DNA of 64,000 nucleotides. Origin: Alteromonas sp. KUL106. GTDB taxonomy: Bacteria > Pseudomonadota > Gammaproteobacteria > Enterobacterales > Alteromonadaceae. Under the pieces are notes generated by a model. It saw only the letters and a program-made list of their open reading frames with translations, was not told the DNA's origin and did not search any database. Numbering within the stretch: position 1 is the stretch's first letter; each line of letters begins with the position of its first letter. Positions 8,660 through 17,505 of the stretch are shown one piece after another. The stretch is taken from assembly GCF_009811415.1 (NCBI RefSeq), contig NZ_BLIG01000046.1:1-64000 (forward strand). Reading direction: 5' to 3'. The translations under genes were made by a program, and so were the position numbers.

Positions 8660-9470
8660 AATTTACAATCGAGTAAAAACGTTGGAAAGCAAAGGCCGTA
8701 TACATCAGCAATTTTATCGGAACGGCCCTAGCCACAGAGACGGCGCTGACGTTTCATTTCAAGATATCCGCAAACTTTTTAATTTCGCTACAATTACCGT
8801 AGGGCGATGGGTTACTGCGGAAGAACAGCAGATCGCGGCAAACCTTTTCTTCGATGCGCTTTATGACCTTGTTGCGATCCTCAATATTAACGAACAAGTG
8901 TTATCGCTAAACGGCTCCCTGTCTCTTGCTTTTGGCAGTGGCGGGCAAAAACACAGCAGCGCTCACTATAACAGCGCAAAACGACAGCTTGCGCTTGCAA
9001 AAAATGCAGGCGCTGGCGCCCTTGCCCATGAATGGTTTCACGCGTTTGACCACTATATTGCTCCGCGTATGTTTGATGGCGTTGCCCCGGGGTCGTTTGC
9101 CACTCAAGCATGGCTAGACAATGCACCAATGCACTCACATCCATTGAATCAAAAATTGAGCGATTGCTTCTCGTTATTGTTCCTAAATGATCAAAAGAGG
9201 CCCAATGAGTACTTTGTGCGATCCGTAGAGGCTGATCGCGCGCTGAAAATGTATTATTATGCTATGCCTCAGGAGATGGCTGCCCGAGCATTTGAAGCCT
9301 GTATCCAAGATCACGAGATCAAAAATGCGTTTTTGGTGCAGGGAACAAAAAAATCAAGGGAAGCTAGACTTGGCATTTATCCTCATGGTAACTTGCGTAA
9401 ATCACTCAATCAGGCATTGATGTTGTATTTTTACCAATTAGGTGTCGCTATTTCACGAAAACAAACCTAG
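8583..9470 (+). CDS. LPD1/CLCA_X-family protein with HExxH-like motif
   Basis: About 295 residues. The centre, LSLAFGSGG then SAHYNSAKRQLALAK then GALAHEWFHAFDHYI, is the signature of the large-polyvalent-protein LPD1 domain. It carries a zincin-like HEWFH followed by DHY. Full-length chromosomal relatives are named CLCA_X. Hydrolase or peptidase activity is inferred from the motif only. The start is uncertain: ATG 8583 overlaps fldB by 77 bp, while GTG 8631 or TTG 8682 would shorten or remove the overlap. Conservation seems to begin near QFYRNGPSHR, so a later start is plausible. Co-transcribed with fldB. Confidence 0.75.
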   Translation: MMKISTTKQTRASKHGVSSYWSHWPKIYNRVKTLESKGRIHQQFYRNGPSHRDGADVSFQDIRKLFNFATITVGRWVTAEEQQIAANLFFDALYDLVAILNINEQVLSLNGSLSLAFGSGGQKHSSAHYNSAKRQLALAKNAGAGALAHEWFHAFDHYIAPRMFDGVAPGSFATQAWLDNAPMHSHPLNQKLSDCFSLLFLNDQKRPNEYFVRSVEADRALKMYYYAMPQEMAARAFEACIQDHEIKNAFLVQGTKKSREARLGIYPHGNLRKSLNQALMLYFYQLGVAISRKQT

Positions 9471-9612
9471 TTTGTTGTTTTATTACCGTGAAACTGAGTA
9501 TTTTCTAAACAACAAGTGTTAATGAGCACACTGTTTTTATACAAAAGTCTGTATATTTTTGTAACAAGCAGTATACTAAATGGCTCGAACGTAACAGAAG
9601 AAAGAAGACGAG

Positions 9613-10023
9613 ATGAAAAGAAAGAAGCATACCTCGGCTGAAGACGAGGCTCAGATTGATATGACCCCCATGTTGGACATCGTGTTCATCATGTTGATTT
9701 TCTTCATCGTAACGACCTCGTTCGTGAAAGAGAAAGGTTTAGACGTAAACCGTCCAGAAGACAATCAAGCTAAAAACGATAAGCCTTCAAAAGCGCTTTC
9801 TATCCGTATTGATGCTGATGGCACAATTATGATGGGCGGTCGTGAAGTTGATATTCGTCGTGTGGTTGCAAACACGCAAACATACCTAGCGGAAAATAAC
9901 ACGGATTCAGCGGCTATCCAGGCTCACGAAGACAGCGAGCACGGTACTGTGGTAGAAGTAATGAACCAAGTTAAAATCGCAGGTATTGAAAAAGTATCTG
10001 TTCTAGTTAAGAAGAAAAGCTGA
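9613..10023 (+). CDS. exbD: ExbD/TolR-family biopolymer transport protein
   Basis: A 136-residue protein with one N-terminal membrane helix in DMTPMLDIVFIMLIFF. The helix contains the conserved Asp that couples proton flow in ExbD/TolR, followed by a periplasmic domain. It should work with ExbB and TonB to energise outer-membrane receptors. No exbB or tonB is adjacent; the gene is alone, with its own terminator downstream, so partners must be elsewhere. Start ATG after AAGAAGACGAG. Confidence 0.93.
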   Translation: MKRKKHTSAEDEAQIDMTPMLDIVFIMLIFFIVTTSFVKEKGLDVNRPEDNQAKNDKPSKALSIRIDADGTIMMGGREVDIRRVVANTQTYLAENNTDSAAIQAHEDSEHGTVVEVMNQVKIAGIEKVSVLVKKKS

Positions 10024-10050
10024 TAACTTCTAACTAGATTACATCGTTCA

Positions 10051-10076
10051 AAAGCCACCTTCGGGTGGCTTTTTTT
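10051..10076 (+). terminator. Intrinsic terminator after exbD
   Basis: Nine-bp stem AAAGCCACC / GGTGGCTTT with a TTCG tetraloop, followed by a run of T. Confidence 0.95.
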
Positions 10077-10079
10077 GTT

Positions 10080-10121
10080 TATACCAATCCGCATGGGCAA
10101 TTATCTATGCTGGTTGGTATA
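10080..10121. repeat. Minimal two-ended MITE-like palindrome
   Basis: TATACCAATCCGCAT at the left and ATGCTGGTTGGTATA at the right are the two outer ends of the element family. They are joined by GGGCAATTATCT. The copy is only 42 bp, so nearly the whole interior is missing. Ends are TATACC...GGTATA, consistent with TA duplicated at both sides. It can fold as a hairpin. Confidence 0.75.
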
Positions 10122-10243
10122 AGACCTTATACCAAAGTATCGCTTGTGCTATCGCATAAATTTTGTTCAGATCATATTATTCGGTGTGTCTGGAAAATCC
10201 ATGTTGAAACTCGGTTCCAGACTCGGATGTCACTGGAGCCATA

Positions 10244-11656
10244 ATGAATAAAAAAATACTCTACACTGCTGTGTTCGCGGCAGTTACGTCAGCCACACAT
10301 GTGTCTGCGGCAAAAATTGAATTAAGTGAAGCATTCAATTACAACGCATTCATTTTCCAAAATTTCGAGGGCCAATCTTCTGATGTAGAAGGTCGTCTTG
10401 CGGTTGGTGGAGAAATGCGCGTCACCGACTTTAACGTTGGCTTATTGCTATCACCAGACTTATCAGAATCGGCGCTTGCTGTCGGCGGCAATCTGCATTT
10501 TACTCGCGGTAACGTGCACGGTGGTCCAACGACTGTGTCGGGTATGGTATTTGGCTCTGAGTTGTCATTCGACAATGCTATTAATGCACAACAAACCGTG
10601 AATTTGATCAACTCGACGGTAAAGTCTGGCGGTATCTCATCACAAGGTGACGTTAAACTGGGCAATTCAAACGTGGTTTCAGGCGATGTTCGCGCCAACA
10701 CCATTAAGCTTGGTGGGCCTAATAGTGTTTACGACAGCGTTAGTAATACCAGCGTGTATGGCTCTCAAATTGAAAATGGTGATGTATTTGCTGAGTCAAA
10801 CGTGGAGCTTGATAGCAGCGAAGTGAACGGCTCTGTAACACTTAACGATGTAAGCAACTACACTGGGATTAACGGGTCTACTGCAACTTCTGTCGTGCAA
10901 GGCAGCGTGAGTAAAGCGGATGTGAATAATATTGATTTCAACGCTATGGCTGCTGAGGTTACCGCTCAATCTCAAGCGTTTGCGTCTATGTCTGCAAATG
11001 GCACAACAACATTGTCGTGCACAGAAAAAGCAGATCCGGAAAAAGTGGTGGCTTGCAACGACCCTAACACGGCAAAGCTGAATACCATCACCTTCTCAGG
11101 CTCTGATGATATCAACATCTACAACATTGACTCTGCGTGGTTCAGTGCTACCGACAAAGGCATTGTCTATGATTTTTCTACCACCAGCTATAACATCATC
11201 AATGTATATGGTGAGTCGGTAGAGCTTTTCAATACTGGCTTTTTTAATACTGCGTTTACGCAGGAAAACAAATACTTCAGAGAAAACGGCCAGTATAGAG
11301 ACAACGACAACAATATTGGTCAACGTCACGATGGGCTTTACACCAACAACATTTTATTCAATTTTGTCGATGCTGATTTTCTTACGCTGCATAGTGTAGG
11401 AGTTAAAGGCAGTGTATTGGCGCCATATGCAGAGCTTAGCTTCTATAATGGTCATGTAGATGGAAATGTTATTGCTAACAGTCTAACAACCCCATTGGTG
11501 CCACTGGTTAACGACGAAGGTCAAAACTACAATGCACCAACAGGCCAAGTGAATAACTATCGTTTCGGCGCAATCAACGTAAGTGAACCTGCTTCAATCG
11601 CGCTTTTATTCGGTGCAGGTTGCTTTATGTTAGTTAGACGAAGAAAAGCGAACTAA
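10244..11656 (+). CDS. Choice-of-anchor-A family exported protein with PEP-CTERM-like tail
   Basis: A 470-residue exported protein. A signal peptide ends near VSAAK. Next comes FNYNAFIFQNFEGQSSDVEGRLAVGG, the start of the choice-of-anchor A domain, with beta-rich repeats of Asn/Ser/Val after it. The C-terminus SEPASIALLFGAGCFMLVRR has the PEP-CTERM layout: a short Pro/Glu/Pro-like motif, one hydrophobic helix, and an Arg cluster. It is expected to be processed by an exosortase/archaeosortase and delivered to the surface or to exopolysaccharide. No exosortase is in the window. It converges on the cellulose operon, whose last gene begins 40 bp away. Confidence 0.88.
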   Translation: MNKKILYTAVFAAVTSATHVSAAKIELSEAFNYNAFIFQNFEGQSSDVEGRLAVGGEMRVTDFNVGLLLSPDLSESALAVGGNLHFTRGNVHGGPTTVSGMVFGSELSFDNAINAQQTVNLINSTVKSGGISSQGDVKLGNSNVVSGDVRANTIKLGGPNSVYDSVSNTSVYGSQIENGDVFAESNVELDSSEVNGSVTLNDVSNYTGINGSTATSVVQGSVSKADVNNIDFNAMAAEVTAQSQAFASMSANGTTTLSCTEKADPEKVVACNDPNTAKLNTITFSGSDDINIYNIDSAWFSATDKGIVYDFSTTSYNIINVYGESVELFNTGFFNTAFTQENKYFRENGQYRDNDNNIGQRHDGLYTNNILFNFVDADFLTLHSVGVKGSVLAPYAELSFYNGHVDGNVIANSLTTPLVPLVNDEGQNYNAPTGQVNNYRFGAINVSEPASIALLFGAGCFMLVRRRKAN

Positions 11657-11688
11657 CGCTCGATTAACGACAGTTCGCCTTCACATGA

Positions 11689-11715
11689 AAGCGGCTTTAC
11701 AATGCAAAGCCGCTT
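11689..11715. terminator. Hairpin overlapping the bcsC stop codon
   Basis: Ten-bp perfect inverted repeat AAGCGGCTTT (11689-11698) / AAAGCCGCTT (11706-11715). It lies across the bcsC stop (11697-11699) and just after the PEP-CTERM gene. U-tracts are short, so termination efficiency is uncertain. Confidence 0.6.
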
Positions 11716-14138
11716 AATCGCGGCGATGACAATATCAGTTCATCACTCGTTACGCCGTCGCCCTGCCCTTCTCGCCATCTAATCTGAATTCCTGCCTCGA
11801 ACGCTTGATACTCGACCGCGAATGCTTTGCCAATATAACCAGACATGATCCAATTATTGTTGAAACGGTACTGCCCTTCCGCCATAAGATTGCCGCTTAA
11901 CCCTGTATCGGTGCTTTTACCAAGAGAAACGTCCTCTTCGACACCGGCCCCTTCCCCACCAAGAGGAAAACGTAGGTCATCGTCCTGTTCTACACGAGAT
12001 AGCGCAAGTGAACTGCGCAGTCTTACTTGCCAGTTTAAAGCTTCAAGCGTTAATAACTCTGAATAGCCCCCAACGCTCATAAGCTGGCTTGGGCTAAAAT
12101 AGCCGCCGTTACCTATCGTGAAGCCACTCAGGTTTTTATCATAACTCGTATGGCTTAAAAACGGCCCAACGCGCCAATAGTCAAGGCGTGATGACACCTT
12201 ATTGGCAATGTCATAACTTACATCGCCACGCAGCGATAGCATACTATTGTCGGCAACGCGCTCTCCTTCAAGGCGACTCACTTGCGCAGTGCCCGCGACA
12301 GACCAATTGTCGGCTACGGCATAAGCCACTAATCCTCGCACCCCACTTTCTATTACATAGCCCCATGGCTGGGCGTGCGCGGCATTAAACGTCCCCGCTT
12401 GACTTAACAGGCTGTCGTCCTTTGCTCGTCTAAACAAAGTGGCAGCTACCGTTGAGCGAGTAAGAAATTGCGTTGCTGAAATTTGACCTGTCACTTTAGC
12501 GCCTACAGGCTGATCGAACATGGCATACTCTAGGTTGGCGTAAAAGTTAAAGCCTGGTGACTGGTACTGTGCTTCAGCGCGAAGACCTTTGTCTTCAAAA
12601 CCACTTATTCCGTTAAAGCTATCGCCAATTTGATTATTGCCAAACCAATCGCCGCTTTGTGGTCGTCCGCTGTAGAACTGCTTATAATCGAGGCTCACTT
12701 GCCACAGCCAGTTTTGATAACCGCTGCCGATACTAATATACTGTGATAATACATCGAAGTTACCCAACCCTTCTTGTCCACTTCGGCTACGCGTATTAAG
12801 GCCGTATATCGCACTCAGGCCGTTTTTGCTTTGCGCTGCAACAGCGCGTTGTTCTTGGCTGTTATAAGCAAGCTGAAACTGCTTTCTTGGCCACGCATTT
12901 TGCGCATTGGAACGTTGCAAAATAGCGTTTACCGCAGCATGCTTGAGCGCTAAACGGCGCAACGTTGCCTCATCTTTTTGGTTAAGCGTGACTAACTCGT
13001 TAGCGATAATGGCGTTTTGGGGTGTTTTCGAGAGCACCTTGTCAAACGCTGTGGTTGCTGTTGCAATATCCTGTATCTCTTTGGCAGCCCAACCAATGAG
13101 CGCTTGTTCATCGAGACTTAGCGGCCTTAGTTGAGCGAGCGCTTCTCCAGCTTCAACACTTTGTTTGTAGCGCATCGTGTCGTAAAACTGTGCTTGTCGC
13201 GATGCCAGCGCATCAGCACACCGTCGAATAAAGGCTTCTGTATTGATACCACATGCCAACGTAAAGGCATCGTGCTTTGCTGCGTCTGTTTTCTGTGCGA
13301 TGAGTGCTAAATACTTGCCTTCGTTGTCACCCACCAAGTCAAAAAGCGCTTCAGCAAATGTATAATTTTCAGCATCGTATTGCTGCCACGCCTCACCCTG
13401 TAGGACATCGATGACATACTTGCTGTTATCAGACTCAAGAAACCGCTTAAGTGCTTCAACGTCGCGCAATGATAATGCTTGCTGTAACCTAATTCCCGTA
13501 ACGCTGTTGAGTCCTTGTTGGGCTGATTGTTTATCCACGTCACGAACAGCCACCTTTAATGCCTGTGCAAATTGCTGCCCCGCCGTATCGAGCATGCCCT
13601 TATCAATGGCGGTCCACCCCATTAAAAGGTAAAAATCTGTTCGCATTAACCGGTTACTCAGTGCAATGAGTCTCTTCACTTCTTGTACTGAAGCGTTAGC
13701 GCGGGCCTTTGGCGTAAGTTGGGCAAATTGCTCTAACGGTGCAGCAGGAGAAGCCGTTTTAGAAACCGCTGGCTCGCGCTCTTGGGGAACAAGCGTTAAC
13801 TTTTCTGGCTTAGACAGCTTTGTAGCATCAGGCTTTTTGGCAACGTTTAATCTACCGTTAATTCTGTTTAATTCAGTTTCAATGTCTTTTGGCACTTGCC
13901 ACCCAGGATAAAGCGCCTTTAATCGACCAAATTCTTCATTGGCCTGCTTTACCTGTCGCTCATTAATATGGTACCAGAGACCGGTTAAATCAGGCTGCGC
14001 TTGCGGCGCTGGTAAAAGTCCGAGATCTTTCTCTTTATAGGTTGTTTTGGTTTGCCCAAGCACTTGGGTTGGTGCAATCGCCATGGTCAATGCGCCCATG
14101 GTAAGGGCTAGAGAAGTACGTTTGAATAGATCTTTCAC
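11697..14138 (-). CDS. bcsC: Cellulose synthase outer-membrane component BcsC-like
   Basis: An 813-residue exported protein with a signal peptide ending near VLGQ. The N-terminal two thirds are helical, TPR-like (for example ALKVAVRDVDKQSAQQGLNS). The C-terminal third is a beta-barrel rich in aromatic strands, with FNFYANLEYAMFD and GYIGKAFAVEYQAFEAGIQ marking BcsC porin strands. It should form the outer-membrane channel for cellulose and gather the chain in the periplasm. It is much shorter than the roughly 1150-residue enterobacterial BcsC, so it has fewer TPR repeats. Start overlaps bcsZ by 4 bp (ATGA-type). Last gene of the operon. Confidence 0.85.
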   Translation of the reverse strand: MKDLFKRTSLALTMGALTMAIAPTQVLGQTKTTYKEKDLGLLPAPQAQPDLTGLWYHINERQVKQANEEFGRLKALYPGWQVPKDIETELNRINGRLNVAKKPDATKLSKPEKLTLVPQEREPAVSKTASPAAPLEQFAQLTPKARANASVQEVKRLIALSNRLMRTDFYLLMGWTAIDKGMLDTAGQQFAQALKVAVRDVDKQSAQQGLNSVTGIRLQQALSLRDVEALKRFLESDNSKYVIDVLQGEAWQQYDAENYTFAEALFDLVGDNEGKYLALIAQKTDAAKHDAFTLACGINTEAFIRRCADALASRQAQFYDTMRYKQSVEAGEALAQLRPLSLDEQALIGWAAKEIQDIATATTAFDKVLSKTPQNAIIANELVTLNQKDEATLRRLALKHAAVNAILQRSNAQNAWPRKQFQLAYNSQEQRAVAAQSKNGLSAIYGLNTRSRSGQEGLGNFDVLSQYISIGSGYQNWLWQVSLDYKQFYSGRPQSGDWFGNNQIGDSFNGISGFEDKGLRAEAQYQSPGFNFYANLEYAMFDQPVGAKVTGQISATQFLTRSTVAATLFRRAKDDSLLSQAGTFNAAHAQPWGYVIESGVRGLVAYAVADNWSVAGTAQVSRLEGERVADNSMLSLRGDVSYDIANKVSSRLDYWRVGPFLSHTSYDKNLSGFTIGNGGYFSPSQLMSVGGYSELLTLEALNWQVRLRSSLALSRVEQDDDLRFPLGGEGAGVEEDVSLGKSTDTGLSGNLMAEGQYRFNNNWIMSGYIGKAFAVEYQAFEAGIQIRWREGQGDGVTSDELILSSPRLSGFAL

Positions 14139-15235
14139 GAGGGATTATCCGCTACCGCTAGCATTGACAGTAAAGTTAAACTTGCCGAATAGTAATCCAT
14201 TTTACGATTGATCGTTGGCCAATCCGTTGCCTCTGAATGCATGATGCTGTTCACTGCCATTTTCACCGCACGCATGCCGTCAGTCATTTCGTATTCCGCC
14301 GTTTTCTCGGTAAGTAAATTTACCGTCGCAGGCGTAGGGGTTAGCGACCACCACGCATAGTATGGCGCGAGCATGCGCTCTGCTAGTGCACTATCGCCAC
14401 GAAACGCCTTTGACCATACGAGTTGAAGCGGGATCCTTACAGCATTAAAACCAAATTCAGCCGATATGACATCTTCTAATGTTAGATTGCTTACCGAGCC
14501 TATGGGCTTCACACCGGCATGATTAGGTTCAAATCGTACCCAATCACTCGGCAAACGGTAGGATGAGAACTGCATGCTTGAGAGCAAGGACACCCCGGTT
14601 TCATAAAGTTCTTTCCATTTGGATGGCGTTGAGGAAAGCGATGATAAATCGGTAAGTGCAGGGAAAACCCAGTAAGACATATTTAGCTGCAAGCTGGTTT
14701 TTCCCTCTGTTTTTGCAATGAACCCGTATTCTCCGGGCAAAAGCAAAACAGCCTCGTCATATTCAACCAATAAGGTATTTTCAATCGCGCTGACTATGGC
14801 TCGTGCGTCTTCTTTAAACCCGTCGACGCCCCATTTTTCGCTGGCTCTCAACAGTGCCCACGCAATTAATATATCCCCGTCTGATGCGTTATTCGGGTCA
14901 TCAATGCAAGAAGATGCATTGTCTGCGCAGGGGCGGTAACGCCAGCTGAAGAGCCCATCGTCACGCCTAAGCGTATGCTTGGTCCATTGCCATAATGCAT
15001 TAAAGGTGTCTTGATCATCCGCTGCAACAGCGAAGAGCATCCCGTACCCTTGGCCCTCGCTATGAGAAACGTCGTCGTTCCCCGTATCGACCACACGGCC
15101 CCCATCAACAAACAGCGCTTTGTAGGCAATAAACTGCGTTTTAAAAGCACTTTCTTCTTTATTAGTACAGGACACTATCAAAAAAAGAAAAACGACTATT
15201 GATAATGCCCTTGTTGCTTTTTTTGGCGTTACCAT
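14135..15235 (-). CDS. bcsZ: Endo-beta-1,4-glucanase BcsZ (GH8), lipoprotein form
   Basis: A 366-residue glycoside hydrolase family 8 enzyme. HSEGQGYGMLFAV contains the catalytic acid Glu60, and SDGDILIAWAL holds the Asp pair near 119-121 that completes the site. BcsZ trims or disentangles nascent cellulose in the periplasm. The N-terminus LSIVVFLFLIVSC ends in a lipobox-like cysteine (residue 23), so this copy looks membrane-anchored rather than freely periplasmic as in enterobacteria. Overlaps bcsB by 7 bp and bcsC by 4 bp. Confidence 0.92.
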   Translation of the reverse strand: MVTPKKATRALSIVVFLFLIVSCTNKEESAFKTQFIAYKALFVDGGRVVDTGNDDVSHSEGQGYGMLFAVAADDQDTFNALWQWTKHTLRRDDGLFSWRYRPCADNASSCIDDPNNASDGDILIAWALLRASEKWGVDGFKEDARAIVSAIENTLLVEYDEAVLLLPGEYGFIAKTEGKTSLQLNMSYWVFPALTDLSSLSSTPSKWKELYETGVSLLSSMQFSSYRLPSDWVRFEPNHAGVKPIGSVSNLTLEDVISAEFGFNAVRIPLQLVWSKAFRGDSALAERMLAPYYAWWSLTPTPATVNLLTEKTAEYEMTDGMRAVKMAVNSIMHSEATDWPTINRKMDYYSASLTLLSMLAVADNPS

Positions 15236-17505
15236 GAGTCTTGTACTTGCTCATTTCTACGTTTCAGTAAAATGTAGATGATCATGCTGACAGTGAAGAC
15301 CAAAACGATAAAGCCAATTAACCAATACCAAGGGTTGTTGGAAAGCCACAGTCTTAAGTGCAACCAGCTATCGTCAGCTTCACCCAATTCAAACTTTTCA
15401 CTCACTTGCATAATAAGCGAGGGCGATAACGGGTCTTTCCACGCAAAGAAGTCTCCGGCCATTTGCCCCCATAAAGACAAGCTAACCAAATCTTCTACTC
15501 TCGCTTCAAGTAATTCTGGTGTTTGCGCAGCAATGATAAAAAGGGTATCTGTTTGCGACGAAACGGGGTGTGCTTGCGCGGTGAGTATCGCCTGCTCGCC
15601 CAACTCATTTTCTTGTACCGTGTGCCCGTCGACGCGCATTTCCTTGAAGGACTTGTCATCTGTCAAATTTCTTACTTGGTTATGCAGTGTATTTTGCAGC
15701 CTGTAAGACCAGCGCTTGGTCGCCTCTATTGCCGTACTGAATTCGGCTTGTTCAATGCTTGAAAGCGTATCTGGTGTTCCCAGAACAATGACTGAGCCAT
15801 CAACAGAAATATCACTTCCCCTTGTTATCTGAAGATTAAGCAAAGGCGCTTGTGCCGCCTGCGCCAACTTTGCAGAAAGCGTTAACGCAGCATTGAAGTA
15901 ATCGTCTGACGGGATTGCAATTGTTGAAGCCGGAGCTGATTTGTAACGAGCAAACGGATAGGCGGTTTCAGACAGCATGGCAAGGTTAGGCTGCACAGCT
16001 ACGTTGCCGGCATCAGGAAGCTCAATCACCGAAGAATTATCAAGCTGAAAAACCAAGTGTGACCCCGGCACATCGTCGCATGCGACGCCAGCAAGGGGAG
16101 GTCTCATCGTTACCGCAAAGTCCAAATTATTTACGCCACCTTTGAAGAACCTTGCAGGAATGCGTAACTGGTAATCTCTGTACGACTGACCATTGATATT
16201 ATTCAGTGCCAAACCATGGACCAATTCATCGTTCACACTTACATTCATCACCGAGCCAGGTCCAAAACCAGCACCATAGCCAAAATCTAAGAGCAAACTC
16301 ACCGACGCATTTTCAGGAACATAAAAATCAGCAGGCAGTCTGAATGAAACACGCCTATTGAAGTCGCCTTCGTCTCTAAATTGTGTGGTCGTTGCCCCAA
16401 AGTCTTCAAACGTGTAGTGGTTGTCAGGATTGAGAACTCGATTGCGCTGGAGTGAATTCGCCTGCATTTGCGACTGAGACAAAACCTTGACTTGAGAGAT
16501 TGGGTTAATAGCATCATCCATGACTGCCAAGGCCTTTGCAGCCGCTAGCACTTCATCTTGGGTTGTCCCACTTACAATTAGTCGATAGCTAGCCGGCACG
16601 ATAACTTGACTGTCTTTGACGAACGCAGGGGTGCGCTCTGCCTTTAAAAATGCTCCGTCAATATCGTTAATTACTTCGTCAGAAAGCACCGGAGATAATG
16701 CATCTACAGTACCCACTAACACATGAACCGACTGTTGTTGCTTTGCCTTTAAGTACCACGCCGTGCGCTCATATCGAGCCACGTTTTGTTCATCCCAATA
16801 GTTATTATCGGTTTGCTCTAGCTGCGGAAGGACGTATTCATCAGCGAAATAATCTTGTTGAATAATTAGCGGTTGATACTGGTTTCTGAGGGCCAGTGCC
16901 TGCGCAACAATCGGTAACGTTTGCTGCTTAATAACTGGGTCTGTCTCGCTTGCCGTGTAAAGTTGTACGTTACGTTGACCGCCAATACCCGGGTTAAAAA
17001 ATCCACTCAATGCCTCTAAGGTAAAGCGCTTTTCATTTACTGACGTTGTTATTTTCAACGTAGAGTTATAGACGTTGATTTCACTCCATAGCTCCGGCGC
17101 ATTACCATCGACACATTGTTCAGCGTAGTGCTGACTTACAGCAAGAGTGAGTGAGTTGAAACCAGCTCGCCACAAAGACTTCGGAATAGTAACCTCAGAC
17201 ACGAGGGAGGGTCTATCGGGGTCAAACGCAATCTGCCCAATGGTTGCATTGTTGAATCTGACGTAAAGCTGAGAACGTTTCTTTATCAACGCTTGTGAAC
17301 TCACTACTTCTAGCGTGAGCAATGCGCTGTCTACATCAGCCACTGAACTCAGTGGAATAGAAATGTCTACTGACGCTGATTTACCTTGCAGGCGAACCGT
17401 ACTTCCCGCCCCAAAGAAATCGGTTAATCGGTATGAATTTGTTTCTGCTACCAGGGTAAATGGCAGGCACAAACACAACAGCGAAATAAGGTATTTTTTT
17501 ATCAT
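15229..17505 (-). CDS. bcsB: Cellulose synthase regulatory/periplasmic subunit BcsB
   Basis: A 758-residue protein with a signal peptide (ISLLCLCLPFTLVAE), large periplasmic carbohydrate-binding and flavodoxin-like domains, and one C-terminal membrane helix (WYWLIGFIVLVFTVSMII) with a short basic cytoplasmic tail. This is the standard BcsB plan. The tail helix is needed by BcsA for activity, and the periplasmic part guides the glucan. Length is close to the 779 residues of the E. coli protein. Overlaps bcsA by 4 bp. Confidence 0.93.
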   Translation of the reverse strand: MIKKYLISLLCLCLPFTLVAETNSYRLTDFFGAGSTVRLQGKSASVDISIPLSSVADVDSALLTLEVVSSQALIKKRSQLYVRFNNATIGQIAFDPDRPSLVSEVTIPKSLWRAGFNSLTLAVSQHYAEQCVDGNAPELWSEINVYNSTLKITTSVNEKRFTLEALSGFFNPGIGGQRNVQLYTASETDPVIKQQTLPIVAQALALRNQYQPLIIQQDYFADEYVLPQLEQTDNNYWDEQNVARYERTAWYLKAKQQQSVHVLVGTVDALSPVLSDEVINDIDGAFLKAERTPAFVKDSQVIVPASYRLIVSGTTQDEVLAAAKALAVMDDAINPISQVKVLSQSQMQANSLQRNRVLNPDNHYTFEDFGATTTQFRDEGDFNRRVSFRLPADFYVPENASVSLLLDFGYGAGFGPGSVMNVSVNDELVHGLALNNINGQSYRDYQLRIPARFFKGGVNNLDFAVTMRPPLAGVACDDVPGSHLVFQLDNSSVIELPDAGNVAVQPNLAMLSETAYPFARYKSAPASTIAIPSDDYFNAALTLSAKLAQAAQAPLLNLQITRGSDISVDGSVIVLGTPDTLSSIEQAEFSTAIEATKRWSYRLQNTLHNQVRNLTDDKSFKEMRVDGHTVQENELGEQAILTAQAHPVSSQTDTLFIIAAQTPELLEARVEDLVSLSLWGQMAGDFFAWKDPLSPSLIMQVSEKFELGEADDSWLHLRLWLSNNPWYWLIGFIVLVFTVSMIIYILLKRRNEQVQDSW

